Of a stretch of DNA of 64,000 nucleotides, positions 30,416 to 40,040 are shown one piece after another. Where the stretch lies: contig MHBK01000006.1 of the NCBI GenBank assembly GCA_001804865.1, positions 62,001 through 126,000 on the forward strand, given 5' to 3'. Source of the stretch: Lentisphaerae bacterium GWF2_57_35 (GTDB lineage: Bacteria; Verrucomicrobiota; Kiritimatiellia; CAIQIC01; GWF2-57-35). The position numbers and the translations under genes are program-made. Every line of letters begins with the position of its first letter. Position 1 is the first letter of the stretch. The notes beneath the pieces were generated by a model. The model was not told the DNA's origin. It did no database searches and saw nothing but the letters and a program-made list of their open reading frames with translations.

Positions 30416-31624
30416 TTACTTGACAATTTCCGTAACACGACCCGCGCCCACCGTACGGCCGCCTTCACGAATGGCGAACCGCATGGTCTTTTCCATGGCG
30501 ATCGGGGTAATCAGGTTGACTTCCAGGCTGATATTGTCGCCCGGCATCACCATTTCGACGCCTTCCGGCAGCGTAATGTCGCCGGTCACGTCGGTCGTAC
30601 GGAAATAGAACTGGGGCCGATAACCCTTGAAGAACGGGGTGTGACGTCCACCTTCATCCTTGCTCAAGACATACAATTCAGCCTTGAACTGGGTATGAGG
30701 GGTAATCGAACCCGGCTTGGCCAACACCTGGCCGCGTTCGACGTCTTCCTTCTTCAAGCCGCGGAGCAGACAGCCGACGTTGTCGCCAGCGCGTCCTTCG
30801 TCCAAGAGCTTGCGGAACATTTCCACGCCGGTAACCGTCGTCTTGATCGTCGGACGCAGCCCGACGATTTCAATTTCTTCGCCAACCTTGACGATACCGC
30901 GTTCAATACGGCCCGTGACTACGGTACCGCGACCTTCAATGGAGAACACGTCTTCGATCGGCATCAGGAAGGCCTGATCCAATACGCGGACGGGCTCCGG
31001 AATGAAGCTGTCGATGGCGTCCATCAAATCCTGGATGCACTTGGCGCCGGGATCTGTCGGTGACGGGGCGTTCATGGCGCCGAGGGCGGAACCACGGATG
31101 ATCGGGGTTGTATCGCCAGGGAATTCGTACTTGTTGAGCAAGTCGCGGATTTCCATTTCGACGAGGTCGAGCAGTTCCGGATCGTCCACGGTGTCCACTT
31201 TATTCAGGAACACGACGACCGCCGGCACGCCGACCTGGCGGGCCAGGAGGATATGCTCACGCGTCTGGGGCATCGGACCATCCGAAGCGCTGACCACGAG
31301 AATCGCACCGTCCATCTGGGCTGCGCCGGTGATCATGTTCTTGACGTAGTCCGCGTGACCCGGGCAATCGACATGCGCATAATGGCGCTTGTCGGACGCG
31401 TATTCGACGTGCGATGTCGCAATCGTCAAAATCTTGGTCGGATCGCGACGGCCTTGCGATTCCGAAGCTTTCGCTACTTGATCATAACTAATGAACTGAC
31501 TCAGGCCTTTAGAAGCCTGAACCTTCGTGATGGCCGCGGTCAGAGTCGTTTTGCCATGGTCGACGTGACCAATGGTCCCGACATTCACGTGCGGCTTAGT
31601 ACGTTCGAATTTATCCTTCGCCAT
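30416..31624 (-). CDS. tuf: Elongation factor Tu
   Basis: GTPase that brings aminoacyl-tRNA to the ribosome. It is 402 aa with G1 [10 protein letters not shown]3 [12 protein letters not shown] and G4 NKVD, followed by domains 2 and 3. A strong AGGAGG lies 7 nt upstream of the ATG. The tRNA-Thr upstream and secE/nusG downstream repeat the thrT-tufB arrangement of E. coli. This is the only tuf copy in the window. Confidence 0.98.
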   Translation of the reverse strand: MAKDKFERTKPHVNVGTIGHVDHGKTTLTAAITKVQASKGLSQFISYDQVAKASESQGRRDPTKILTIATSHVEYASDKRHYAHVDCPGHADYVKNMITGAAQMDGAILVVSASDGPMPQTREHILLARQVGVPAVVVFLNKVDTVDDPELLDLVEMEIRDLLNKYEFPGDTTPIIRGSALGAMNAPSPTDPGAKCIQDLMDAIDSFIPEPVRVLDQAFLMPIEDVFSIEGRGTVVTGRIERGIVKVGEEIEIVGLRPTIKTTVTGVEMFRKLLDEGRAGDNVGCLLRGLKKEDVERGQVLAKPGSITPHTQFKAELYVLSKDEGGRHTPFFKGYRPQFYFRTTDVTGDITLPEGVEMVMPGDNISLEVNLITPIAMEKTMRFAIREGGRTVGAGRVTEIVK

Positions 31625-31770
31625 GGAATTCCTCCTAACCTGGCAATGTTTATCTATTCTGTTCTACTGACAAATCCTAGCCACTTGCATCGAACACCAA
31701 AATCTTCGGAGCCTTGCAACCAACGCACTCTGTGCGTGATTTTCACCATCCCGGTCCACATCAATCATCG

Positions 31771-31846
31771 TGGAGCCCACGAGCGGGATCGAACCGCTGA
31801 CCTCGTCCTTACCAAGGACGTGCTCTGCCAACTGAGCTACGTGGGC
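31771..31846 (-). tRNA. tRNA-Thr (anticodon GGT)
   Basis: 76 nt. The acceptor stem pairs GCCCACG with CGTGGGC, the anticodon stem is CGTCC/GGACG with loop TTGGTAA, and the T-arm is GCGGTTCGATCCCGC. The discriminator is T and the CCA is encoded. It is the first gene of the supercluster, 146 nt upstream of tuf. Confidence 0.97.
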
Positions 31847-32407
31847 GCTCTAAAAGCCCATCTGTTATCAGCCCGTATGCGATCTGTTCCCATTCCCTCG
31901 TTCATGCGCGCAATAGGCTCCTGCCTTGGCGCTAACGAGGATTCAGGATAAGGCCTCTTTCGGCCTCACGACCGCCCCATACTCGTACGGCAACCACCGT
32001 TTTCGTATCGACCGCTCCCCTGTCACCGACACATTCATTCGGGGCCACTGGCGGATATCGATTCAACAACCGCTCAAAATGGACAGACAACAACAACTCT
32101 TCTTACTCTCACTTCCCTTTCGGATGCCCATGAGCCAGCAAGAAGTGCCATTGCGTATCCAGTCTCTGCTATATTTAAAAATCCCTTTCGAGACTTTTTG
32201 ATTTCGGTCGAATTTACAGGTTTATTTTTTTGTGTCAACTTCCTTTTGAAAAAAAATGGTTTGTTTGCGGCGCAATGAATAACGTCTACTTACATCCATC
32301 TGAATTACAGACAGATGTGAAATGGCCCTCCAGAGAACATAATGAGCGGCTTTTTCTTGATGGACCTACGGTTTTTGCAGTAGTAAGTTATAGCCTTTGG
32401 GATTTTC
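31847..32407. other. Gene-free leader and promoter region
   Basis: 560 nt without a convincing gene. It should contain the start of the minus-strand supercluster transcript and, on the other strand, the start of the aldolase unit. A promoter-like pair lies at 32211-32238. The remainder would be a leader of about 360 nt before tRNA-Thr with one small hairpin (AGGCC/GGCCT near 31952-31967). No known riboswitch or boxA element was recognised. Confidence 0.6.
32211..32238 (-). promoter_or_regulatory. Candidate sigma-70 promoter for the ribosomal supercluster
   Basis: On the minus strand a perfect -35 TTGACA (32233-32238) is followed after 16 nt by TAAATT (32211-32216). The flank upstream of the -35 is a run of T and A (about 32240-32270) like an UP element. 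This is the best promoter seen upstream of tRNA-Thr. Transcription would start near 32204. Confidence 0.55.
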
Positions 32408-33055
32408 ATGCCATTAATCAGACAAGAACTGGCCGAATACGGAAAAAAAATCTCCGCCGCCGGACTCAGCGCCGGCGCCGGAGGGAATATTAGCGCCCGC
32501 GAGGGCCGGCTCATATGGGTCAAGCCCAGCGGCCTTTCCATGTCGGAATTGAAGGGCGTCAATCTTTGCTGCGTCGATATCGCCTCCGGCAAGCAGCTCG
32601 AAGGCAAGCTGAAACCTACGTCCGAATTGCTGATGCACTTGGCCGTTTATCGTGTACGACCCGATATTCAAGCCATTTTTCACACGCACTCGCCTTGGGC
32701 CTCCGGCGTCATTACCGCTGGAGTCGACTTCAAGCCCATGTTCGCCGAGGTGGTGAACGATTTGGGCCAGATCGCCGCCGTGCCTTATGTGAAAACCTCT
32801 ACCCAGGAACTTGCCGACGCGGTCGCCGCGGCCGCCCAAGCCCACGAAACCATCTTTCTGGCCCATCACGGAGTCGTCACCCTGGGGAAGACCATGAAGC
32901 AGGCCTTCTTCAGATGCTGCGTGGCCGAAGACGCCGCCAAATCCTTTGTCGCCGCCTCCATCGTCGGCAAACCCGCGTTTCTCACCGATGACCAGATTCG
33001 CGATCTGAAGTCCCTCTCCGCCGGCGCCTACCGTCTGCGCATGATGGAGAGTTAA
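32408..33055 (+). CDS. Class II aldolase/adducin family protein
   Basis: 215 aa, similar to L-fuculose-phosphate and related zinc aldolases. Visible family residues are GLSAGAGGNISAR (residues 19-31), KPSGLSM (39-45), a Glu near 73, HTHSPWASG (from residue 92) and HHGVVTLG (from residue 153); the three His and the Glu are the expected metal and catalytic set. The substrate cannot be told from the sequence. It stands alone on the plus strand, with no sugar-kinase or isomerase partner beside it. The ribosome-binding site is weak. Confidence 0.9.
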   Translation: MPLIRQELAEYGKKISAAGLSAGAGGNISAREGRLIWVKPSGLSMSELKGVNLCCVDIASGKQLEGKLKPTSELLMHLAVYRVRPDIQAIFHTHSPWASGVITAGVDFKPMFAEVVNDLGQIAAVPYVKTSTQELADAVAAAAQAHETIFLAHHGVVTLGKTMKQAFFRCCVAEDAAKSFVAASIVGKPAFLTDDQIRDLKSLSAGAYRLRMMES

Positions 33056-33078
33056 ATTGAAGTCCTGTTGGGATTACA

Positions 33079-34641
33079 ATGAAGAAAAGCGCCACAACTT
33101 CGAGCAAACGAAAAAAAACACTCAAAGAGTCAGCAGCGGCAGGGTCGAGTGTGCAAACTGTGTGCGCTGCTATCAAGCCGCAGCCCCCTTCAAAACAGCA
33201 TGAACTGGGGCAGTTTTTTACCCCCACCCCGATTGCCGAATTGATGGCCTCCATGTTTACCGCGAAGACGCGAGATATTCGTCTATTGGACGCCGGCGCG
33301 GGAGCGGGAGCGCTGATCAGGGCATTTGTCGAAGCGCGTTGCGCAACCGAGGTCGCGCCACGATCGATTCATGTGGTCGCTTATGAAATAGACTCGGCTC
33401 TCATGGCTTCATTACAGCGGACGATGGACCACTGCCGGGGAATGTGTGCGAATGAAGGAGTCGAGTTCACTTCCGACATTCAGAATGTCGATTTTCTTGA
33501 GGCGGCATTGCCCTGGGTGCGGAACGATCTTTTTTCAAGTCGTCAAACGCCATTTAACGCGGCCATTCTTAATCCGCCGTACCACAAGATCAACAGCGCG
33601 TCCCGGACGCGACTCTTGTTGCGATCAGCGGGCATCGAAACCTCTAATCTTTACACCGGATTCCTCGCTCTTGCGGCAAAACTTCTTTGCGACAGAGGGG
33701 AAATGGCGGCCATCACTCCACGGAGTTTTGCCAATGGGCCTTACTTCAAACCGTTTCGCAAATTTTTCTTGGAGTTGATGTCCTTAAGAAGGATTCATTT
33801 ATTCGACTGTCGCTCCGCTGCGTTTGCACAGGAAAGCGTGCTTCAGGAAAATATCATTTTACACGCGGTAAAATCGCATGTAAAACCACGGACAGTCCTC
33901 ATTTCAAGCAGCAGCGGCAACCCTCATGCCCCGGTGAAAGAGCGCGAATGCGCTTATAACGATATCGTCTCGCCAGACGATCCGGAACAATTCATCCATA
34001 TAACCACCGACGATGCGCAGCATGAAGCGAGATTGCTTTTATCCACGTTGCACACCTCGTTGAATGAACTTGGCCTGGAGGTTTCCACCGGGCGAGTTGT
34101 TGATTTCCGCGCGCGGCCGTTTCTTTTGCTTCAGCCGACTCGCGATGCCGTGCCGCTCATATATCCCGGCAATTTCAATGGCGGCTATGTGATGTGGCCG
34201 AAACTGCCCCATCGCAAACCCATCGCCATTCTTGACGCCGAAGAAACACAGGAATTACTGATCCCTGCCGCTGTTTACGTTCTGGCCAAACGATTCACTT
34301 CCAAAGAAGAGCGCCGCCGAATCGTGGCCTGCATTTATGATCCAACGCGCATCGCGGCTGCACGCGTGGGTTTTGAAAATCATCTCAATTATTTTCATGT
34401 GCACGGCCGGGGTTTATCGATGGATTTGGCTTGCGGCTTGGCGGCTTTTCTTAATTCCACAGTGCTCGACGTGTGTTTTCGGCAATTCAACGGGCATACC
34501 CAGGTTAATGCCACTGACTTGCGCAACCTGAACTATCCTTCACGCACTGAACTTGAAAAACTCGGTCATCAAATCGGCGCAACTTTTCCAAGCCAGGAAC
34601 AGCTCGATCACCTCATCCAAAAGGAGCTTTTTAATGGCTGA
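33079..34641 (+). CDS. DNA adenine-N6 methyltransferase of a BsuBI/PstI-type system
   Basis: 520 aa. Motif I (LLDAGAGAGALI) lies near residue 68 and the catalytic NPPY (AAILNPPYHK) near residue 164. QFFTPTPIAELMASMF precedes them, as in Eco57I/PstI-group gamma methylases. The C-terminal half would hold the target-recognition region. It overlaps the start of the endonuclease gene by 8 nt, so the two are translationally coupled. The restriction-modification segment looks richer in A and T than its neighbours, consistent with horizontal gain. By family association the target may be CTGCAG; this is not shown by the sequence. Confidence 0.9.
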   Translation: MKKSATTSSKRKKTLKESAAAGSSVQTVCAAIKPQPPSKQHELGQFFTPTPIAELMASMFTAKTRDIRLLDAGAGAGALIRAFVEARCATEVAPRSIHVVAYEIDSALMASLQRTMDHCRGMCANEGVEFTSDIQNVDFLEAALPWVRNDLFSSRQTPFNAAILNPPYHKINSASRTRLLLRSAGIETSNLYTGFLALAAKLLCDRGEMAAITPRSFANGPYFKPFRKFFLELMSLRRIHLFDCRSAAFAQESVLQENIILHAVKSHVKPRTVLISSSSGNPHAPVKERECAYNDIVSPDDPEQFIHITTDDAQHEARLLLSTLHTSLNELGLEVSTGRVVDFRARPFLLLQPTRDAVPLIYPGNFNGGYVMWPKLPHRKPIAILDAEETQELLIPAAVYVLAKRFTSKEERRRIVACIYDPTRIAAARVGFENHLNYFHVHGRGLSMDLACGLAAFLNSTVLDVCFRQFNGHTQVNATDLRNLNYPSRTELEKLGHQIGATFPSQEQLDHLIQKELFNG

Positions 34642-35622
34642 TAAACCCAAGACGAGCAAAGCGGCCATGCGTAGGCAAAAACTTGAGGAAGCGACCGACA
34701 TGCTGCGTTGTTTAAGCTTCGGGCCGAGACAAAGCAACAACACAGCTATCTATTCTTTTCTTGCCTGCTTGGAAATGAAACCTGAAAACACGTGGCAGGA
34801 AGCATGCAACCCATCCATGGGGATTACTCCAATCATTGAATTCATTAAACGTCATTACGGCGTGAAATATGCACCTAACACCCGTGAAACTATACGCGAC
34901 GAGGCCATTAAGCATTTTGTTGAGGCCGGGTTGTTGGTTCGCAATCCGAATTGCCCCACTCGTCCCACTAACAGCGGAAAAACATGCTATCAGATCGAAC
35001 CAAGCGCTCTTCGTCTTATCCATCGTTATGGCACACCTGATTGGCCTTTAGGTCTGACTGAATATTTGTCTAGTCGAGAGCGGGTCATCAAAGAACTTCA
35101 ACGAAAGCGGGAGTTTTCACGCATCCCCGTCTGTTTGCCATCGGGGGAGATGGCAAGCATCTCACCCGGCGGACAAAACCCATTGATTAAGCAAATTATC
35201 GAAGAGTTTTGCCCGAGGTTCTCTCCAGGCGGGATCATTGTTTACATTGGCGACGCCGAGAATAAGTTTTTGCATTTGCAGGCGGATTACCTGAAGCAGC
35301 TTTGCGTTGTGTCCCTGCACCAGCCAAAATGCCGGACGTGGTGATTCACGATACGAAGCGGAATTGGCTCCTGCTCATTGAAGCGGTTACCAGTGCAGGT
35401 CCTGTTGATCCAAAGCGCCGAAAAGAACTGAAAGACCTCTTTAAAGGATGCAGCGCCGGGCTTGTTTTCGTGACGGCCTTCGCGACACGAACCGGCATGC
35501 GTAGGTTTCTAACGAAGATCTCATGGGAATCCGAGGTGTGGATCGCAGAAGATCCCGATCATATGATCCACTTCAACGGAGAGAGATTTCTCGGGCCATA
35601 TGCAGACACGACAGCGCACTGA
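34634..35622 (+). pseudogene. BsuBI/PstI-family type II restriction endonuclease, frameshifted
   Basis: Two frames together encode a PstI-like nuclease. The first (34634-35344) carries the N-terminal winged-helix part and runs to [22 protein letters not shown] ... SLHQPK. The second (read from 35330 to 35622) continues [20 protein letters not shown]. One extra A in the AAAA run at 35326-35329 would join them without a gap into 329 aa; PstI and BsuBI are 326 and 316. The catalytic PD...E residues are all in the second frame, so the first product alone would be dead. Either a real inactivating deletion or a homopolymer sequencing error. Confidence 0.88.
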
Positions 35623-35645
35623 GCATTCAGCTTTCAATGCCTTTC

Positions 35646-37109
35646 TCACTGATTCCTCAGCGGAATCTCCTGATAGGTTCCGGCGCCGAATCGTTCGTTG
35701 AGCTTATCGACGATTTCCGTCGACCAGCCGAGATCGACGTCGGTGCGATATCCGGTCGGGGTATGCTCGACGGTACGCGTGCCGCGCATGGTTTCGGCCC
35801 AATCGGCCATGGCATTGTCCATGACGCGGTTGCGGTACTCATTCGACTGGCGCAGGGCTTCTCCACCCTGCCGGATGCTTTCCGCCGCGGCGGCCAAACG
35901 CTTCCGGAAGACCTCGTCGTTGATCTTCCAGCTGCTCCAGGTTTCCATCATGATGGGAAGGTCGTCATTGAAGGTAGCCAGCGGGGCGGATGCTTGCGAA
36001 ATATAGAACATCCATTGACCGGCGCCGGTTGCGCCGATCGTGACCCAGCTCAGCGCCCGCCAGCGTTCGCCGGCGCCGCCGTCCGGCATCCGATCGAAAT
36101 CCCAAAGCACAAATGCGGCTTGCCCGGAAGGAGACTGCGTCGGGCGTTCCTCCACGATGGAGAAATTTGCAATGCCGGGATAGCCTTGCCGCATGGCCAA
36201 CCGGTTGAGCTGCGGCATCACGTCCATAATCGCCGCAGCAGGAGAGGTCATTGGCGCGACCAGCGTCCCGCTGGGACGCGGCGCAATGCCCACACTAGCC
36301 TGCTGCTGCATGAAGAATTGCTCGTTTTCGGGCGTGTTCACCGGCGCCCAGATGCCCAGCAGGATTTCCCGGTCGCCCGGACCGCCCACGGTGACCATCG
36401 CCTTCGTAGCGCTGGAAATCCGCCAGCCATCCGCCAGGCGCAACGTACCGCTGCCATCGGGAATTTGCTCCTGCCGCCACCGGACGGGCGCTCGGTCTAT
36501 CGGCGACGCCTGAGTACTCCACGCGGGAGGAGGCGGCAGGGTCGCCGCCGCCTTACGCAACCAGGCATCAGCGTTCTGCAAGACCATCTCAGGCCGGCCA
36601 TAGACCACGCTCACCGCCGTTCCATCCTCGCCCGAGCCTGCCAGAGCCAGCCCGAGCATAGGGACGCCGTTGCGGGAGCACTGCATCGCCAACTGCGCCT
36701 GCCGGTCGGTCTTATCCGCGAATCCGCCGGTGACCAAGGGCCGTCGATCGAAGTATCCCGACAACTCCGCCACCGTTTCCCAAAGCGCCTTTTGAGCGGA
36801 GGGTCCATGCTTGCAGGTCGTCAATAAGCGGGCATCGCCTTGCAGGCTTTCCAGCGTGTAATTTTCCGGCAGCAACCGTCGTTGTCCAGAAGGCGCCGAA
36901 GAAGGCGATGAAGCCGCTTTGGGTCCGGTGTAGAATCCGTCAGGCTCGAGGATAGCGGCCTCCACAGGGGCATGGGGATCCTGCAGCACTTGCCCCAGAT
37001 TCTCGGCTTGTCCTGCGGTCGCGTTTCGAACCGGACCGGAGAGAAAAGATACAAGCAACAGGCTTGCGAAGATCCAACCGTAAATGTTTGAAGCCAGATT
37101 CTGTCTCAT
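35646..37109 (-). CDS. Exported protein of unknown function
   Basis: 487 aa with an N-terminal signal peptide (residues 11-33, IYGWIFASLLLVSFLSGPV). No family recognised. The mature part has three cysteine-poor blocks rich in Trp and Pro, such as ADGWRISSATKAMVTVGGPG near residue 230 and AAFVLWDFDRMPDGG near residue 335. It may be a periplasmic stress or binding protein. A strong GGGAGG precedes the ATG. It converges tail-to-tail with the restriction gene, with 23 nt between stops. Confidence 0.8.
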   Translation of the reverse strand: MRQNLASNIYGWIFASLLLVSFLSGPVRNATAGQAENLGQVLQDPHAPVEAAILEPDGFYTGPKAASSPSSAPSGQRRLLPENYTLESLQGDARLLTTCKHGPSAQKALWETVAELSGYFDRRPLVTGGFADKTDRQAQLAMQCSRNGVPMLGLALAGSGEDGTAVSVVYGRPEMVLQNADAWLRKAAATLPPPPAWSTQASPIDRAPVRWRQEQIPDGSGTLRLADGWRISSATKAMVTVGGPGDREILLGIWAPVNTPENEQFFMQQQASVGIAPRPSGTLVAPMTSPAAAIMDVMPQLNRLAMRQGYPGIANFSIVEERPTQSPSGQAAFVLWDFDRMPDGGAGERWRALSWVTIGATGAGQWMFYISQASAPLATFNDDLPIMMETWSSWKINDEVFRKRLAAAAESIRQGGEALRQSNEYRNRVMDNAMADWAETMRGTRTVEHTPTGYRTDVDLGWSTEIVDKLNERFGAGTYQEIPLRNQ

Positions 37110-37160
37110 AACGCACCTCCCGTACTAATATCTACTCGCGCACGCAGGATCGGAGGAAGA

Positions 37161-37180
37161 CCGGGACGAGGTCGTCCCGG
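37161..37180. repeat. Short palindrome CCGGGACGA/TCGTCCCGG
   Basis: Two 9-nt arms that are exact reverse complements are separated by GG, in the gap between two minus-strand genes. No T-tract follows. The CGTCCCGG core also occurs in the compound repeat at 40050-40113, suggesting a dispersed family. Confidence 0.6.
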
Positions 37181-37227
37181 CTCCATATCCTCTTCTGGAG
37201 ACGAGGCCACTCGGCCCCGCTTCCCAG

Positions 37228-38211
37228 CTACTCGCCGGGATATCGAAACCCCCAAGGGGCTCGCAGGGCATCCATGATGCGCATGACCGTCAACGTGTCG
37301 TCCAAAGGCATAATGGGGCTCTCGATCAGTCCCTCGCGCAGGCAACGCATGGCTTCCAAGGCTTCATAAAAATAGCCGCGCCCCTTGATCTTCATACGGC
37401 AACTTTCGACGCGACGGCCATTGATGCGCAGGTCGGCCCGGCCGGGATAATACCATTCGTGAGGGATGACAATCTCGCCAAGTTCTCCCGAGATGCAGGC
37501 GGTACGGCGTCGCGATTTAATGATGGAACAAGTCAGTTCCGCCACAACGCCCTGCCCATAGCGCAGGATTAGTTCGTCGGCTTGATCCACGCCGGACGGC
37601 GCCAATTCGGCTGTGCCTTTCAGCTCTACGGGAAAATCCGGCAGCAGCATATTGGCCAGTGAAATCGGATACACGCCCAGATCCAGGAGCACGCCGCCGC
37701 CCAAGGCCGGATTGAACATGCGATGCTCCGGCTTGAAATCCATGTGGCCGCAGAAACTCGCTTTTATGCCGGTCAAATTGCCCAGACGTCCGCTACGCAC
37801 CCAATCTCGCACCACCCGAATGACCGGGAAAAAACGCATCCACATCGCTTCCATGAGAAAAAGTTTTTTCGCACGAGCCAGCTCGACGACTTCCCCGGCC
37901 TGGCGGGCGTTCAAGGTAAAGGCTTTCTCGCAAAGCACCGGTTTGCCGGCGCGCAGGCAAGTCAGCATCTCGGTGTAATGTCCGGAATGCGGCGTAGCGA
38001 TGTAGATGATGTCGACTTCAGGATCGTCCGCCAGACTTTGGCAGGACGTGTGCGTTCGCGGCACGTTGAACTCACGAGCAAAGGCATCGGCCTTCTCCTT
38101 CGTGCGCGAGCCGACGGCCTGCACCCGCGCCTGCGGCAACAAGGCCAACTCATCGGCAAATACCTTCGCAATGCCTCCCGTCCCCAATAAGCCCCAACGC
38201 ACGTGTTTCAT
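37228..38211 (-). CDS. Gfo/Idh/MocA family oxidoreductase
   Basis: NAD(P)-dependent dehydrogenase of the glucose-fructose oxidoreductase type. From the ATG at 38211 (AAAGGGGGG just upstream) it is 327 aa. The Rossmann motif GLLGTGGIAKVFADEL is at residues 7-22 and the catalytic-lysine segment GKPVLCEKAF near residue 90, where the usual EKP is EKA. GGGVLLDLGVYPISLA (near 175) contains the conserved DxGxY/H-type core. The nearest characterised relatives are dihydrodiol-dehydrogenase-like enzymes. The substrate is unknown. It follows cysK by 55 nt. Confidence 0.9.
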   Translation of the reverse strand: MKHVRWGLLGTGGIAKVFADELALLPQARVQAVGSRTKEKADAFAREFNVPRTHTSCQSLADDPEVDIIYIATPHSGHYTEMLTCLRAGKPVLCEKAFTLNARQAGEVVELARAKKLFLMEAMWMRFFPVIRVVRDWVRSGRLGNLTGIKASFCGHMDFKPEHRMFNPALGGGVLLDLGVYPISLANMLLPDFPVELKGTAELAPSGVDQADELILRYGQGVVAELTCSIIKSRRRTACISGELGEIVIPHEWYYPGRADLRINGRRVESCRMKIKGRGYFYEALEAMRCLREGLIESPIMPLDDTLTVMRIMDALRAPWGFRYPGE

Positions 38212-38266
38212 AAGCCCCCCTTTATCCACACCGCCCACAACGTTCTGTCAGTATAACCCAAAAACA

Positions 38267-39154
38267 TCACAAGAGCGCGGTACTGAAGTAGCGCTCGGCC
38301 CGATCGGGCAGCACGGTGACAATATTTCCCGTGATCTTCTTCGACAACTCGCGCGCCGCCCAAACGTTGGCGCCCGAAGAGATCCCCACCAGCAATCCGA
38401 AATCCATTCCCAGCCGGCGAGTGGTCTCGATAGCGTCTTCATCGGTCACTTCGATCACCTCATCGACTATCGATACGTCCAATATATCCGGGATAAATCC
38501 ATCGCCAATGCCCTGAATCTGATGCAGGCCCGGCTCGTGGCCCAGAATAGCGGAAACGTTTTTGGGTTCGACGGCGACAATCCGGACGCCCGGTTTGTGC
38601 TCCTTCAGAAATTGGCCCACGCCTTGCAGAGTGCCGCCGCTGCCCACGCCGGCAACAAAGCAGTCCACTTCGCCGCTCATCTGCCGCCATATTTCATGCG
38701 CGGTTTCTTCGTAATGAACGCGCGGGTTGTCCGGGTTCCTGAATTGTTGCGGCACGTAAATTCGGGCGTCCGCCGCCGCCAATTCCTCCACCACGCGAAC
38801 CGCCCCGGCGAGACTCTCCCGGGCCGGAGTCAGGATCAACTCCGCCCCCAGGGTTCGGATCAATTTCTTGCGTTCGTCGCTCATGTTTTCCGGCATGACG
38901 ATGCGCACCTTGTAGCCCTTTAAGCGTCCGACCAAAGCGATGCCGATGCCGGTATTTCCGGAGGTGGGCTCGACGATGATCGAATCCGGACGAAGCTTCC
39001 CATCCCGCTCCGCCCCTTCGAGCATGGCCAGCGCCACGCGATCCTTGATGCTTCCCCCGGGATTCAAAAACTCCGCCTTCGTATACACGTTCTCGCTCCG
39101 CAACCGGATGAGCGGCGTATTTCCAATGATGTCGAGTATGTTGTCGGTCAGCAT
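38267..39154 (-). CDS. cysK: Cysteine synthase (O-acetylserine sulfhydrylase)
   Basis: PLP enzyme that makes cysteine from O-acetylserine and sulfide. It is 295 aa, with the PLP lysine at K37 in NPGGSIKDRVA, the substrate loop PTSGNTGIG at 63-71 and the phosphate-binding loop GSGGTLQGVG. The sequence ends VLPDRAERYFSTALL, typical of CysK. It is a little shorter than average. CysM or cystathionine-beta-synthase-like activity cannot be excluded. Confidence 0.92.
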   Translation of the reverse strand: MLTDNILDIIGNTPLIRLRSENVYTKAEFLNPGGSIKDRVALAMLEGAERDGKLRPDSIIVEPTSGNTGIGIALVGRLKGYKVRIVMPENMSDERKKLIRTLGAELILTPARESLAGAVRVVEELAAADARIYVPQQFRNPDNPRVHYEETAHEIWRQMSGEVDCFVAGVGSGGTLQGVGQFLKEHKPGVRIVAVEPKNVSAILGHEPGLHQIQGIGDGFIPDILDVSIVDEVIEVTDEDAIETTRRLGMDFGLLVGISSGANVWAARELSKKITGNIVTVLPDRAERYFSTALL

Positions 39155-39207
39155 GTCGTCTCTTGTTGATCGAGTCGTTTTCCTGAATACGGCCAGGGGA
39201 CGGAGTG

Positions 39208-39340
39208 ATCAGTTATCAGTAATCAGTAATCAGTGATCAGTTATCAGTGATCAGTAATCAGTGATCAGTGATCAGTAATCAGTAATCAGTTATCAGTAAT
39301 CAGTGATCAGTTATCAGTGATCAGTTATCTGGTATCAGGT
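39208..39340. repeat. Tandem heptamer array, unit ATCAGTN
   Basis: Seventeen head-to-tail units ATCAGTN (39208-39326), followed by two decayed units ending at 39340. The first six bases are identical in all 17. The seventh varies as T/A/G and is never C; in order it reads TAAGTGAGGAATAGTGT. It fills the gap between cysK and the acetyltransferase-like gene. No open frame uses it. Confidence 0.95.
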
Positions 39341-39359
39341 CCCGGCCACTGATTATTGT

Positions 39360-40025
39360 TCACGGGCTATGGACCACCACCGCCCCTGCCGGATCGTTCA
39401 AATAATCCTGCAACCGCGAAAAGAAAACCCCTGCATGATAGGCGTCGGCCAGACCGTGATGAAGCTGGACGGTGTAGGGCATCTTCAAAACCCCCTGCTC
39501 GTCCGTATATTTTCCCCAGGCGAGCCGGGGGACGGAATCTGTGCGAACGGCGTACACCGGATTGGTCAGGCTGGTGAAAGAAATCCAGGGGATGCAGGTG
39601 GCATAGACCACGTCGAGCCGGTCCCCGGAGCCCTGCATGGTGGGCCGCCGATCCTGTTCGTTCATCGCGTCCGCCGCATGGGCGGCGAACCGGCGATAGT
39701 CGGCGTTATAAGCGACCACCATGTTGCTGTAGAGGCCGGGACGATTCTTCGGCATGTAGGTCGGGGCGACATCGACGGTTTCGTATTCCACGACGTCAGC
39801 CCCCTCCACTCGGCAGCGAAATTCCGGCACGGCATGAACCGCCTTCATGCTCAGAAAAAGAATCAGCTTGAAAAAGGAATCGCCGGAGCTGCGGGCATAG
39901 GCCACCGCACGCGTCACATTCAGCGGCCCCGTGATGTCAAAATGCGGATGCTCAAAGCCTTCGAAAAAGGCGAAATGCTCACGCCGAGCCCACGTAGAAC
40001 GGTCGATCACCCGTTTTTGCGTCAT
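39360..40025 (-). CDS. Chloramphenicol acetyltransferase-like protein
   Basis: 221 aa of the CAT fold. It starts MTQKRVIDRSTWARREHFAF as in the family, and the catalytic motif QLHHGLADAYHAGVFF near residue 187 keeps the HHxxxD His and Asp. LTNPVYAVRTDSVPRLAWGKY matches the substrate-binding strand. Proteins of this class in environmental genomes are often not resistance enzymes, so the acyl acceptor is uncertain. Confidence 0.9.
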   Translation of the reverse strand: MTQKRVIDRSTWARREHFAFFEGFEHPHFDITGPLNVTRAVAYARSSGDSFFKLILFLSMKAVHAVPEFRCRVEGADVVEYETVDVAPTYMPKNRPGLYSNMVVAYNADYRRFAAHAADAMNEQDRRPTMQGSGDRLDVVYATCIPWISFTSLTNPVYAVRTDSVPRLAWGKYTDEQGVLKMPYTVQLHHGLADAYHAGVFFSRLQDYLNDPAGAVVVHSP

Positions 40026-40040
40026 CGATCTTCCTTTATG

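Noticed and set aside
39208..39340. CRISPR array
   Set aside because: Unit is 7 bp with a one-base variable position; there are no 20-40 bp repeats, spacers or cas genes.
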